From contig NZ_CAAJGK010000129.1 in NCBI RefSeq assembly GCF_900996245.1, positions 186,001 through 250,000 of the forward strand: a DNA stretch of 64,000 nt, read 5' to 3'. The notes under the pieces are model-generated. The model was not told the DNA's origin and made no database searches. It saw only the letters and a program-made list of their open reading frames with translations. The position numbers and the translations under genes are program-made. Shown here piece after piece: positions 24,401 through 33,791 of this stretch (position 1 is its first letter; every line of letters begins with the position of its first letter). This DNA is from Paraburkholderia sp. BCC1886. GTDB taxonomy: Bacteria; Pseudomonadota; Gammaproteobacteria; Burkholderiales; Burkholderiaceae.

Positions 24401-25669
24401 ATGATCGACGCAACGCAGGTGCGCGCGCTACTCGCGGCGCGGCGCGATAACCATTCGCTGCCGCAACCTTTTTACACCGACGAAGCGTTCCACCGGTTCG
24501 ACATCGATGCGGTGTTCTACAACGAGTGGCTGTTCGCCTGCAATAGCTGCGAACTGCGCACGCCAGGCGACTATCTGACGCTCGAGATCGGAACGTCGTC
24601 GGTGGTGGTGGTGCGCGGCCAGGACGGCGAAATTCACGCGTTCTTCAACACGTGCCGCCACCGTGGTTCGCGTATCTGCACGCAGTCCGCCGGTCATGCC
24701 CATCGGCTCGTGTGTCCTTATCACCAGTGGGTCTACGATCTCGACGGCACGCTGCTGCACGCCCGCCAGATGCCGGCCGGCTTCGACCGCGACGCGCATG
24801 CATTGCGACCCGTGCACGTCGAAATCGTTTGCTCGATGGTGTACATCTGTCTCGCCGATACGCCGCCCGACATCGCACGGTTTCGCGAGACCGTGACGCC
24901 ATACATCGCACCGCATCAGCCGGCACGGACCAAAGTGGCGTTCGAGATGACACTCATCGAAGACGCCAACTGGAAGCTCGTCATCGAGAACAACCGCGAG
25001 TGTTATCACTGCGCGGGCAATCATCCCGAACTGCTGGCGACCCTGGTCGAATTCGCGTTACCCGACGACCCCGAAGGCTCGGCCGATTTCCAGCGGCTGA
25101 TGGACGACAAGGCGCGCGCGTGGGATCGCTACGGTCTGGCGCATCGTCCCGCCGATGGCGGCAACGAATTCCGCTGTATCCGTTTGCCGTTTCATCGCGG
25201 CGCGGTGTCTTTCACCGAGGATGGATCGCCCGCCTGCGGCAAGCTGCTCGGCGATCTGGTCGAGCCCGATCTGGGTTCGGTGCGTATGTTCCGCGTGCCG
25301 AACAACTGGAATCACTTTCTCGCCGATCACATCATCCATTTCCGCATTCTGCCGTTGTCGGCGACGCGCACCGCGCTGCGCACCACGTGGCTGGTGCACG
25401 AAGACGCGGTCGAAGGCGTCGACTACGACATCGACAAAATGACCGCGGTCTGGCGCGCGACCAACGACCAGGACGCGCGGCTCGCGGCCAACAATCAGTT
25501 GGGCGTTGCTTCGATCGGCTATACGCCGGGTCCTTATGCGCCGTCCGAATTCATGTTGCGCAACTTCACGAACTGGTACGCCGACAAGCTGACGGGCTAC
25601 CTCGATGCGCACGACGACGACCTGGCGCGTGCCCGGCGAACCATCGGCTTGCGGGTGTCGAATGGCTGA
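24401..25669 (+). CDS. Rieske non-heme iron oxygenase, GbcA/stachydrine demethylase family
   Basis: This 422-residue enzyme is the terminal oxygenase of an N-demethylating system. The Rieske cluster ligands are C85-x-H87 and C105-x2-H108 (CRHRG and CPYHQW). The mononuclear iron site is in NRECYHCAGNH with H203 and H208, preceded by E200. The overall pattern, including NNWNHFLADH and TTWLVHEDAVEGVDYDID, matches the glycine betaine monooxygenase/stachydrine demethylase group. The ATG at 24401 follows a GGGGAG; a GTG 15 bases earlier is possible. It overlaps its reductase gene. Next to a betaine-type importer the substrate is probably a trimethyl- or dimethylammonium compound. Glycine betaine, proline betaine and carnitine are all candidates. 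Confidence 0.93.
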   Translation: MIDATQVRALLAARRDNHSLPQPFYTDEAFHRFDIDAVFYNEWLFACNSCELRTPGDYLTLEIGTSSVVVVRGQDGEIHAFFNTCRHRGSRICTQSAGHAHRLVCPYHQWVYDLDGTLLHARQMPAGFDRDAHALRPVHVEIVCSMVYICLADTPPDIARFRETVTPYIAPHQPARTKVAFEMTLIEDANWKLVIENNRECYHCAGNHPELLATLVEFALPDDPEGSADFQRLMDDKARAWDRYGLAHRPADGGNEFRCIRLPFHRGAVSFTEDGSPACGKLLGDLVEPDLGSVRMFRVPNNWNHFLADHIIHFRILPLSATRTALRTTWLVHEDAVEGVDYDIDKMTAVWRATNDQDARLAANNQLGVASIGYTPGPYAPSEFMLRNFTNWYADKLTGYLDAHDDDLARARRTIGLRVSNG

Positions 25670-26753
25670 GGTGCTGGCGGTGGCCTTTCCCGATATTGCC
25701 GACACGCCGCAAACGCGCGTACTCGAATGCATCGAGGTTCGCAGCGAGACGGCCGACGTCAAGACATTCCGCTTTCGCGATACGCATCCCGATGGCGCAT
25801 TGCGCTTCATCGCAGGGCAGGCCGCATTGCTGTCGCTCGACATCGACGGGGCCCGCGTGGAGAGAACTTTTTCGATCGCGTCGTCGCCGATGCGAAGTGG
25901 AGGGCGAGCGAACGCATGCGCGACGCTGGACTTCACCATCAAGGTGAAGCAGGGTAGCCGTGCAGCGCGCTGGCTGCACGACACGCTCGCACCGGGCATG
26001 CGGATCGGCGCACGCTATCCGTTGGGGCATTTTCATCTCGATGCGTTGCCGGCCGCGCCGTTGGCGCTGGTGTCGGCGGGTTCCGGCGCGTCGCCGCTAA
26101 TGGCGATGCTGCGCACGCTCGCGGCGCACGCACCGGACACCGACGTCGTATGGCTGCATGCCGCGCGCAGCGCCGCCGACATTCTGTTCGCCGGCGAACT
26201 CGCTGCGCTGCAAGCCGTCATGCCGCGCCTGCAGGCAATCGTGACATTGAGCGCGCCGGCGCCGGGCTGGTTCGGGGTACGCGGCCGCCTGTCGCGGCGC
26301 ACCGTTTCCGCACTGGTGCCCGACTTCGCGACGCGCGCCGTGTACTGCTGTGGTCCGGCGTCTTTCATGGCCGGGCTCGAACGCATTCATGCGGCGGAAG
26401 GCACGCGCCGCGCGCCATTCCATATCGAGCATTTCGGGCCGGCGACGCCTGACGTGACGCCACTCGCCCCGCCTCCTGATGCCGTTTCGTCGGCCGACGT
26501 CTGGCACGCCACGCTCGGTGCGCGCCGCTTCGGCGTGCGGGACGGCGAGACCGTGCTGGCGGCGGCGTCGCGCCAGCAGGTGGTGATTCCGTGCGGCTGC
26601 GCGAGCGGGATGTGCGGCACCTGCAAGCTGCGTTGCAGATCCGGCGACGTCGTCATGCAGCACGCCGGCGGACTGTCGGCGCAGGACGAAGCCGGCGGCT
26701 GGATTCTGGCCTGCTCGAGCCGGCTGCGCTCCGATGTCGAACTGGATTTCTGA
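25662..26753 (+). CDS. Reductase of the Rieske oxygenase (FAD, NAD(P)H and [2Fe-2S] domains)
   Basis: This 363-residue electron-transfer protein carries, in order, a flavin-binding barrel (RTFSIAS near 67), a nucleotide-binding domain (SAGSGASPLMAMLR; VYCCGPASFMAGLE) and a C-terminal plant-type ferredoxin with CGCASGMCGTC near 311-323 and a later Cys. It is the GbcB type partner passing electrons from NAD(P)H to the oxygenase. I start at the ATG 25662, giving an eight-base overlap with the oxygenase gene. Confidence 0.93.
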   Translation: MAEVLAVAFPDIADTPQTRVLECIEVRSETADVKTFRFRDTHPDGALRFIAGQAALLSLDIDGARVERTFSIASSPMRSGGRANACATLDFTIKVKQGSRAARWLHDTLAPGMRIGARYPLGHFHLDALPAAPLALVSAGSGASPLMAMLRTLAAHAPDTDVVWLHAARSAADILFAGELAALQAVMPRLQAIVTLSAPAPGWFGVRGRLSRRTVSALVPDFATRAVYCCGPASFMAGLERIHAAEGTRRAPFHIEHFGPATPDVTPLAPPPDAVSSADVWHATLGARRFGVRDGETVLAAASRQQVVIPCGCASGMCGTCKLRCRSGDVVMQHAGGLSAQDEAGGWILACSSRLRSDVELDF

Positions 26754-26803
26754 TTGTTCGTTCGCCTGCTCGTTCATTCACCTTGCCCACTGAACCGACC
26801 GCC

Positions 26804-28150
26804 ATGACCGTACCCATGCGTGACCACGCCAGCCTCTTTATCCATTCGCTGAGATTCGACGATTTGCCCGAGCCGGTGGTGCGCGATGCACTGCGCCGGG
26901 TGCTGGATCTGCTGGGCGTCGCCGCCGCGGGAAGCGGGACCGCGCTGTCGTCGATCGCGCGCGAGCATGCGCTCGACTGTTTCGGCGCGGGACGCTGGCC
27001 GGCCCGCATGCTGTTCGACGGCCGCACGGTCAGTGCCGCCGGCATGGCGTTCGCGGGTGCCACGACCATCGACAGTTTCGATGGCCACGACGGCCATTCG
27101 TTGACCAAAGGGCATGTCGGCGTGACCGTGCTGCCGGCGGTGCTGGCGATGGCGCAGGGGGCGGCCGCGTCAGACGGCCGCGAATTCCTCACCCAGATCG
27201 TGCTCGGCTACGAGATCGGCACGCGCGCCGGCATCGCCCTGCACGCGACGAGCCGCGAGTATCACACGTCGGGCGCATGGAATGCGCTGGCGGCCGCCGC
27301 CATCGCCGCGCGCACGCTGCGGTTCGATCTGGAGACCACGCGTCACACGCTCGGCATCGCGGAATATCACGGCCCACGCTCGGACATGATGCGCTGCATC
27401 GACCATCCGACGATGCTAAAGGACGGCTCGGGTTGGGGCGCGCTGGCAGGCATCAGCGCGGCTCTGCTGGCCGCGCGCGGTTTTACGGGCGCCCCGGCGG
27501 TGACGGTCGAGCAGCACGCCGAAACGCTCTGGTCGGATCTCGGCGAACGGTGGCTCATTCTCGATCAGTACGTCAAACCGTATCCGGTGTGCCGATGGGC
27601 GCATCCGGCGATTGCCGCGGCATTGCGCGTGCGTGAATCGCTGGGCGAGTTCGGGGGGGAGGACGTCGAGACGGTCACGATTCACAGTTTCCACGAAGCG
27701 ACCCGACTATGGTCCGCATTCCCGCGCAATACCGAAGAAGCGCAATACGGCGTGCTGTTTCCCGTCGCCGCCGCGCTGGCCGACGGCCGCGTGGATGCCG
27801 ATACGGTGACGGCGCGCGGCTTGAACGACACCCGGCTCGCGGCACTGGTGACGCGCATGAAGCTGGTCGATGCGCCGTCGTTCAGCGCCGCGTTTCCGGC
27901 CGAACGCTGGGCCCGTGTCGTCGTGCAGTTGCGCGACGGTCGCAGCGTCGATTCCGGGCCGATGCAGGCGAACGGCAACGCCGACTCGCCGCTCGACGAC
28001 GACACGCAACGCGCGAAGTTTTACGCGCTGACCGGCGCACGTTTTGGCGAGTCTTTTGCCAGGGCGATCGAAGCGGACGTGCTGGCCCTCGCGAGCCCCG
28101 GCCGGTCGCTCGACAGTTTCATGCAGCGGGTGCTGAGCGAGCCCGTCTGA
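26804..28150 (+). CDS. MmgE/PrpD-family protein
   Basis: This 448-residue protein fits the MmgE/PrpD family, whose members include 2-methylcitrate dehydratase, cis-aconitate decarboxylase-like proteins and immune-responsive gene 1. Recognisable stretches are ATTIDSFDGHDGHS, GYEIGTRAGIALH, and YVKPYPVCRWAHPAIAA. The exact reaction is unclear, and many such genes sit in uncharacterised catabolic operons. The ATG at 26804 is preferred; ATG 26816 is also possible. It is the fourth consecutive plus-strand catabolic gene and may process the carbon skeleton left after demethylation. Confidence 0.87.
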   Translation: MTVPMRDHASLFIHSLRFDDLPEPVVRDALRRVLDLLGVAAAGSGTALSSIAREHALDCFGAGRWPARMLFDGRTVSAAGMAFAGATTIDSFDGHDGHSLTKGHVGVTVLPAVLAMAQGAAASDGREFLTQIVLGYEIGTRAGIALHATSREYHTSGAWNALAAAAIAARTLRFDLETTRHTLGIAEYHGPRSDMMRCIDHPTMLKDGSGWGALAGISAALLAARGFTGAPAVTVEQHAETLWSDLGERWLILDQYVKPYPVCRWAHPAIAAALRVRESLGEFGGEDVETVTIHSFHEATRLWSAFPRNTEEAQYGVLFPVAAALADGRVDADTVTARGLNDTRLAALVTRMKLVDAPSFSAAFPAERWARVVVQLRDGRSVDSGPMQANGNADSPLDDDTQRAKFYALTGARFGESFARAIEADVLALASPGRSLDSFMQRVLSEPV

Positions 28151-28271
28151 ATGCAATGCGGCTTGCACATGAACGTCGCTTCAGCAACCAATCCGGTCGG
28201 TTTCGTGACGTCGCGCGCAGCTTGCGCACTTCGATAATCGAGCCATCTCATCCGTGTTCAAAGGAAGCGCT

Positions 28272-29993
28272 GTGGACCTGAACCCTTCTTCATCCTCTTC
28301 TTACGGCTACGACCCGGCGAGTGTGGCGGGTAAGGCGCCGCCGGTCGACGCGCAAACCGATGTGCTGATCGTCGGCGCGGGGCCGGCCGGCGTCGCCTGT
28401 GCGCTGGCGATCGCAACGTCGGGGCAGGACGTGAGCGTCACGCTCGTCGATGAGAATCCGGTGCCGCTCGACACGATGGGCGAGGACGTGCCGCTGCATT
28501 TCGGCAACCGCATGGGCGCCGCGGTGGCGAACGGCAATGCGATGCTCGAAGCGATGCTCGAAGCCAATCCATTGCTGGTGGACGCACTCGAAGCCGGCGT
28601 CGACGTGCGGCTCGGCACGGCGGTATGGGGACTCTTCCCGCAACGCGCCACCACCGCGTGGATGGATGCGCACGTAGCGGGTCTGGCGGATCGCGAGCGT
28701 GTCTCGCTCATGCGTTTTCGCCAGGTGGTCGTTGCCGCCGGGCGGCGCGACATGGGGCTCGCGTTCGACGGCTGGCAGCTTCCCGGTGTGATGGGAGTGG
28801 GCGCGGCCTGGCGGCTTGCAGTGATGTACGGCGCGCTCGATGCCGCGCGCGCGGTGCTGGTCGGTAGCGATACCGAAGCGTTGCAGGCGGCGCTCGAATT
28901 GAGCGCGCGCGGCGTGCGGATCGTCGCTGTCATCGAGCGGCGCGACACCGTGACGGGCGACGCTGCGCTACTCGCGCAACTGGTGCAGCAGGGTGCGCAA
29001 GTGATGACGGGCCAGGTCGTGCGACATGCGCACGGCGATCTGCACGGCGTGAAATCGGTGACACTGGCGCCGGCGAGCGCGGCTGAATCCGCAGAGCCTG
29101 TCGCGACGTTCGACTGCGATACGGTGCTGCTCGGTATCGCCGCATTGCCGGCGATCGAACTGCTCGAAGCAGCGGGTTGCACGACCGCTTTCGTCGAATC
29201 GCGCGGCGGTCATATTGCACGGGTGGATGCCGCGCAACGGACCTCGTTGCCGTTCATGCTGGCCGTGGGCGACTGCGCGGGCGTGTGGTCCGCGAAAAGC
29301 CTCGACGCGGACATCGCGCGGCGGGAAGCGGGGATCGCGGCCGCGACCGTGCTGGCCGCGTTGAACGACGGCGCGAGTACAGACGCTGCCGGCCAACACC
29401 GCCTTGCCTCGAAGCGCGACTTCGAACCGTCGTCGGCCGCCGAGTGCGGGTCCGGTTCCGGTTCGACACCAGCCGCCGCCTGTCAGCTTGCGCACGATCG
29501 CGTCGAATGGGTGCGCGCTTCGGTGTTGCACGCATCGGGCGAGCCTTTCGTCTGCCAGTGCGAAGAGGTGACTGCAGCGGAGATTCTCGGTGTGCGGCCG
29601 CCACGCTATCTGGGCTGGACGCCGCAGCCGCCCCGTCATACCCGTGACGTCGCGGCACTCGTCGCCGACGGCGCGCCGAATCCGGACACCATCAAACGTC
29701 TGACGCGCGCCTGCATGGGTCCGTGTCAGGGCCGTCGCTGTCGCGAGCAGGTGGCGGCGTTGCTGTCGATCGGCGCGGCGTTGCCGCTCGCGGCGATTCC
29801 GCTTGCCACGTTTCGCACGCCGGTGCGTCCGCTTGCATTGAACCGGCTGGCGCAAACCGGCGAGTCCGCGGCGCTCGCCGAGCATTGGGACAGCTGGTTC
29901 GGGATGGCGTCGCAATGGGTGCCGTTCTGGCGCGCGCAGCCGGTGTACACCGCTGCGTCGCGCGAAACCGGCGTGCCGGTGGCGAGCGAGTAA
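28272..29993 (+). CDS. FAD/NAD(P)-binding oxidoreductase, HcnB/opine oxidase A-like
   Basis: This 573-residue flavoprotein has an N-terminal dinucleotide fold (LIVGAGPAGVACALAIA near 33-49) and a second nucleotide-binding segment near 195. The C-terminal BFD-type [2Fe-2S] domain carries C-Q-C near 427-429 and CMGPCQGRRC near 480-489. This is the alpha subunit architecture of opine oxidase, HCN synthase HcnB and D-hydroxyproline dehydrogenase. I choose GTG 28272, which has GGAAG just upstream, over GTG 28254. The expected partner, a DAO-type beta subunit, is the next gene. The small ferredoxin-like gamma subunit of these complexes is not present here. Confidence 0.9.
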   Translation: MDLNPSSSSSYGYDPASVAGKAPPVDAQTDVLIVGAGPAGVACALAIATSGQDVSVTLVDENPVPLDTMGEDVPLHFGNRMGAAVANGNAMLEAMLEANPLLVDALEAGVDVRLGTAVWGLFPQRATTAWMDAHVAGLADRERVSLMRFRQVVVAAGRRDMGLAFDGWQLPGVMGVGAAWRLAVMYGALDAARAVLVGSDTEALQAALELSARGVRIVAVIERRDTVTGDAALLAQLVQQGAQVMTGQVVRHAHGDLHGVKSVTLAPASAAESAEPVATFDCDTVLLGIAALPAIELLEAAGCTTAFVESRGGHIARVDAAQRTSLPFMLAVGDCAGVWSAKSLDADIARREAGIAAATVLAALNDGASTDAAGQHRLASKRDFEPSSAAECGSGSGSTPAAACQLAHDRVEWVRASVLHASGEPFVCQCEEVTAAEILGVRPPRYLGWTPQPPRHTRDVAALVADGAPNPDTIKRLTRACMGPCQGRRCREQVAALLSIGAALPLAAIPLATFRTPVRPLALNRLAQTGESAALAEHWDSWFGMASQWVPFWRAQPVYTAASRETGVPVASE

Positions 29994-30054
29994 TCAACCA
30001 GGCGACCAGGCGGGTCGGGTGGAACAGCAACGCCGGTTGTCGGGCCTCGACCAG

Positions 30055-30126
30055 GGCCGACTTCAAGGCCGACTTCAAGGCCGATTTCACGGCCGACTTC
30101 ACGGCCGACCAGAGGGCCAACTTGAA
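30055..30126. repeat. 12-bp minisatellite between the two flavoprotein genes
   Basis: Six head-to-tail 12-base units based on GGCCGACTTCAA (30055, 30067, 30079, 30091, 30103, 30115) fill half of the 145-base gap. The first two are identical and the rest diverge toward the DAO gene. The last unit provides the AAAGG probably used as the ribosome site of that gene. All three forward frames stay open across the repeat, but no coding role is supported. Confidence 0.9.
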
Positions 30127-30138
30127 AGGCTGATCAGG

Positions 30139-31344
30139 ATGCAAACACATACGGATTCATCGACGGGGCGCGATTCGCGTCGCGCGTCGGTCGTGATAGT
30201 CGGCGGCGGTGTGACGGGACTTAGCGCGGCGTGGTGGCTCGCGCGCGAAGGCGTCGACGTGCTGGTGCTGGAAGCCGGTCTGATCGGCTGGGGTGCGTCG
30301 GGCCGTAATGGCGGCGGTTGTTCGCATCATCACAGTCCGCTGTTTCTCGAAGAGCAGCGGCTCTGGCCGATGATGGACGAACTGCTCGGCTACCCGACCG
30401 AATTTCGCGCCAGGCGTATCCGCATCGCGCTGGACGAAAAACAGTTCGTGTTGTACCGCCGCGCGCTCGATAACGGCGCGCACCACGGCCTGCGCTCCGA
30501 CGTGCTCGACGCGCAGCAGGTCCGTGAGCTCGTGCCGTTCGCCGGCGACAACGTCTACGGTGGGTACTTCTATCATTTCGGCGGCCACGCCAATCCGCAT
30601 CGCACGTTACAGGCGTATGCATGGGCCATGGAGGATCACGGCGCGCGTCTGCTGCAGCACACGGCCGTGACCGGTTTCGTCAGTAGCGGGGCGCGCGTCA
30701 CCGGCGTGAACACCACGCAAGGCCGCATCGATTGCGACCACGTGGTCATCGCCGCGGGTCCGCATACCGGCGCACTGGCTGCCCAACTCGGCATCGACGT
30801 GCCGCTCGCCATGGCGCGCGCGGAGATGATCGTGACGGAACCTCTCGCGCCGATGCATATCGGCGGCGTGGACGGCAACGGTCTCTATGGGCGCCAAACC
30901 TTGCGCGGTAATCTGGCGTATGGCGGCGGACCGCACGAATGGGCGGACCTCGCCGATTTGCCGGCAGTCCGGCCGCATTCCACGCCCTTGCAATGCAGTA
31001 TCGCCGCACGGCTCGCGGCGCTGTTGCCGAAAGCCGCGCACGCAAAGGTGATTCGCAGCTGGGCCGGTTATATCGAGAACACACCCGATGGCCGGCCCGT
31101 CATCGACCGCCCGGCCACACACGACAACGTGACGGTCGCGACGCTGTCGAGCGTCGGCTTCGGGCTGTCGCCCGCGAGCGGTCACGCGATCCGCGATCTG
31201 GTGATGGACGGCAAGTGTGGATTCGCCGATCTGTCGACCCTGGCGCTGTCGCGCTTTGCGCGCCTCGAGCCCGACTGGCGCGAGATTCAGGGCTGGTTGC
31301 CGTTGCCGGTCGGCCTGCACGTACCCGAAGCCGAAACCGTCTGA
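30139..31344 (+). CDS. DAO-family FAD-dependent oxidoreductase (HcnC/opine oxidase B-like)
   Basis: This 401-residue flavoenzyme has an N-terminal FAD motif VVIVGGGVTGLSAAWWLARE followed by LEAGLIGWGASGRNGGGCS, as in sarcosine/glycine oxidases, gamma-glutamylputrescine oxidases and the beta subunits of HCN synthase and opine oxidase. A C-terminal SVGFGLSPASG motif closes the FAD site. The ATG at 30139 is preferred, as the upstream in-frame extension is encoded by the 12-bp repeat. It likely oxidises a secondary or tertiary amine produced by the Rieske system. Confidence 0.9.
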   Translation: MQTHTDSSTGRDSRRASVVIVGGGVTGLSAAWWLAREGVDVLVLEAGLIGWGASGRNGGGCSHHHSPLFLEEQRLWPMMDELLGYPTEFRARRIRIALDEKQFVLYRRALDNGAHHGLRSDVLDAQQVRELVPFAGDNVYGGYFYHFGGHANPHRTLQAYAWAMEDHGARLLQHTAVTGFVSSGARVTGVNTTQGRIDCDHVVIAAGPHTGALAAQLGIDVPLAMARAEMIVTEPLAPMHIGGVDGNGLYGRQTLRGNLAYGGGPHEWADLADLPAVRPHSTPLQCSIAARLAALLPKAAHAKVIRSWAGYIENTPDGRPVIDRPATHDNVTVATLSSVGFGLSPASGHAIRDLVMDGKCGFADLSTLALSRFARLEPDWREIQGWLPLPVGLHVPEAETV

Positions 31345-31352
31345 CGCGAGTG

Positions 31353-32336
31353 TCAGGAGCGTGGCTGTGCGCTGCGTAGTTCGGTCGGACTAGACCCATA
31401 CGAGCGGCGAATCCAGCGCGCCAGATGCGAGGGCGAGGCGAAGCCGGTTGCAATCGCGACATCCGCGACCGGCACGTTCGAATAGGCCAGCATTTCGTGC
31501 GCGCGTTCGACGCGCAACTGCACGTAATAGCGCGCGGGCGTCATGTTCAGATGCCGCAGGAATACCCGCTCCAGTTGCCGCGAGGTCATGCCGATTGCGG
31601 GCCCGATATCGGCGATCCGCACCGGCGTTTCGACATGGGCTCGCATCATCTCGACCGCCCGCCGGATGCCGCGCGGCAGGCTCGCATGATTGTGATCGCG
31701 CCAGCCGCGCTGGTCGTCGTCGGTATCGCGAATCCGCTCGTGGTGGAACTGGTTCGCGACCCGCACCGCCAGTTCCGCACCGTGACGCATCGTGATCAGA
31801 TGCAGCATCATGTCCATCGCCGCAATGCCGCCGGAGCACGTCATGCGGTCACGGTCGATTTCATACAGCTTGCTCGAGCACATCAGATGCGGAAACGCTT
31901 CGGTGAAAGCCGGCAGGTTTTCCCAATGGATCGTGCATTGATAACCGTCGAGCAAACCGGCGCGCGCCAGCAGATAGCTGCCGGTCGACAGCGAGCCGAT
32001 GATCGCGCCGGTCCGCGCCGCGCGCCGCATGCCGGAGAGAATGGTCGGCTCGCGGCTCGGGTCGAGCCGCAAGCCGCCACAGACGAACACGTAATCCGCC
32101 GGGCCGAGCAGCTCGTCGAGCTTTCTTGCCTGCAAGGGAATGCCGCTCGACGAACTCACCGGCTCGCCGTCGATGCTGGCGAGACTCCATTCGTATAGCG
32201 TCTGGCCGACCAGCCGGTTAGCCGAGCGTAGCGGCTCGATGGCCGACGACAGACTCATCATCGACAGGCCGTCGACCAGCAGAAAAACAAAGCGCTCGGT
32301 ACGGGGTACGGAAGCGGAAGAGGGGGGCACGGGCAT
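31353..32336 (-). CDS. GlxA-family AraC regulator (GATase1-like plus HTH; GbdR/CdhR type)
   Basis: This 327-residue regulator combines a DJ-1/PfpI-like GATase1 domain (FVFLLVDGLSMMSLSSAIEP; DYVFVCGGL) with an AraC DNA-binding domain at about 215-320 (VRIADIGPAIGMTSRQLERV; VAIATGFASPSHLARWI). This architecture is that of GbdR and CdhR, which control glycine betaine and carnitine catabolism. It lies convergent to the amine operon, eight bases from its end, so it is a good candidate for its activator. I start at ATG 32336, where the domain begins; upstream codons are Arg-rich and unconvincing. Confidence 0.9.
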   Translation of the reverse strand: MPVPPSSASVPRTERFVFLLVDGLSMMSLSSAIEPLRSANRLVGQTLYEWSLASIDGEPVSSSSGIPLQARKLDELLGPADYVFVCGGLRLDPSREPTILSGMRRAARTGAIIGSLSTGSYLLARAGLLDGYQCTIHWENLPAFTEAFPHLMCSSKLYEIDRDRMTCSGGIAAMDMMLHLITMRHGAELAVRVANQFHHERIRDTDDDQRGWRDHNHASLPRGIRRAVEMMRAHVETPVRIADIGPAIGMTSRQLERVFLRHLNMTPARYYVQLRVERAHEMLAYSNVPVADVAIATGFASPSHLARWIRRSYGSSPTELRSAQPRS

Positions 32337-32471
32337 GGTGGATTGGCTTCGACTCGAATGGACAGCCGATTTGCCAATAGGCTGGAGTCGGCGCTGCCAT
32401 GAGTGTGCCAAATAAAAAATAGCCATGTGGTTGCGGCGCACCACTCGTGGCCGCCCTCCGCCGAAGCTCGC

Positions 32472-33722
32472 TCACGCCACACCGATTCTCCATTGCCCCG
32501 GCGGCACGGTGCCGTTCACCGCGAAGTTGCCGACGATGCGGTCCTTGTACACACGCGGATTGTGCGACGTGATGGTCCGCGCATTGCGCCAGTAGCGGTC
32601 GAGCCCTGCGGAGCGCAACGTGGCCGACGCACCGAGCGCATCGAATACGTCGCTGGTGGCGTCGAGTATCAGTTGCGACACGACCGTCTGCGCCTGCCAG
32701 ATTTCCAGTTCCGCTTCGACGGTGAGCGCGAGCGCATCGTCGCGGCCCGCAGCCCCCGCCGCGCGTTCCAGCGCCTGCGCCGCTTGCGCGACGATGGCGC
32801 CGGCGGCATACGCCTGCGCGCGCACGCGGCCCACCACCTGCAGCAACTGCGCGTCGTCGGCGGGCAGCGCGGCGGGTGCGTGGCTATAGCCGCGCTTGCG
32901 GGCTGCGACGGCGGCCGCGGCATCGGTTGCCGCAGCGCGGCCGATGCCCGCGAGCGTCGCCAGATGCACCAGCTGATAGAACGCCTCGGAGTAATAGAAC
33001 GGCGCGGCCTCGCTCGCGATTTCGGCGGGGTCGACGGCAACGTTCGTGAAGCGGCTCGTACCGCTCGCGGTGAGCCGCTGACCCATGCCGTCCCAATCGT
33101 CAATCACGTCGACACCGGGCGCGTGGCGGTCGATCGTCACGGCGACCGGCTCGCCCTCGGCATTGCTCGCGCCGACATGAATCCAGTCGGCGTATAGCGA
33201 GCCGGTGGTGTAGAACTTGTTGCCGCTCAGCCGCCAGCCGTCGGCTTCCTGCGTGAGTCGCGTCGAGAAGCTTTGCTGCCGCGCTTCGCCACCGGTCTCC
33301 GACCAGGCCGCGCCCACGAGGTCGCCCTTCGCGAGTCGGGCGAGCCATACATTGCGTCGCTGCGCCGGGCTCGTCAGGATATGTTCGGTGAAGCCGAAAT
33401 GCGCGCGCAACGCCTGGGTGAGATTCGAATCGGCTTCCGACAGATGAATCAGGAATTCGAACAGGCCGGCGAGGCTTAGACCCGCGCCGCCGTATTCCTT
33501 CGGCACGCGCAACGCAGTGAGTCCGCCTTCACGCAGCCATGCGATCTCTTCGGTAGGCAGGCGTCGTTCGATTTCGCGCTCGACGCTGCCGGCGCGAATG
33601 CGTTGCAGGATCGCCGCGGACGCAACGGCGGGCGCCGGGTCCGCTGAGTTGGCCGCGGGCCCATGGCCCCAGGCGTGGCCGACAGTGAAGCCGGCAGGCA
33701 GGTTGGTGCGGTCGAAGGGCAT
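32472..33722 (-). CDS. Acyl-CoA dehydrogenase-like flavin monooxygenase (SfnB/DszC type)
   Basis: This 416-residue protein has the acyl-CoA dehydrogenase fold used by SfnB and DszC, flavin-dependent oxygenases of sulfur compounds. Features are LRVPKEYGGAGLSLAGLFEF, the FMN/FAD region GAAWSETGG, and DGWRLSGNKFYTTGSLYADW. Like those enzymes it would need reduced flavin from a separate reductase. It is the last gene of the operon with the LLM monooxygenase 69 bases upstream. Together they suggest oxidation or desulfurisation of an organosulfur substrate, an inference from the pairing. Confidence 0.88.
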   Translation of the reverse strand: MPFDRTNLPAGFTVGHAWGHGPAANSADPAPAVASAAILQRIRAGSVEREIERRLPTEEIAWLREGGLTALRVPKEYGGAGLSLAGLFEFLIHLSEADSNLTQALRAHFGFTEHILTSPAQRRNVWLARLAKGDLVGAAWSETGGEARQQSFSTRLTQEADGWRLSGNKFYTTGSLYADWIHVGASNAEGEPVAVTIDRHAPGVDVIDDWDGMGQRLTASGTSRFTNVAVDPAEIASEAAPFYYSEAFYQLVHLATLAGIGRAAATDAAAAVAARKRGYSHAPAALPADDAQLLQVVGRVRAQAYAAGAIVAQAAQALERAAGAAGRDDALALTVEAELEIWQAQTVVSQLILDATSDVFDALGASATLRSAGLDRYWRNARTITSHNPRVYKDRIVGNFAVNGTVPPGQWRIGVA

Positions 33723-33791
33723 GCGTTTTTCCTCGTCAATTCGTCAATTCGTGAATTCGTGATGGGTGTGCGATCCGGCCGGTCAGGCCCG

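Noticed and set aside
30019..30138. In-frame upstream extension of the DAO flavoprotein
   Set aside because: It would be encoded by the 12-bp repeat, and the FAD motif is at the normal distance from the ATG at 30139.
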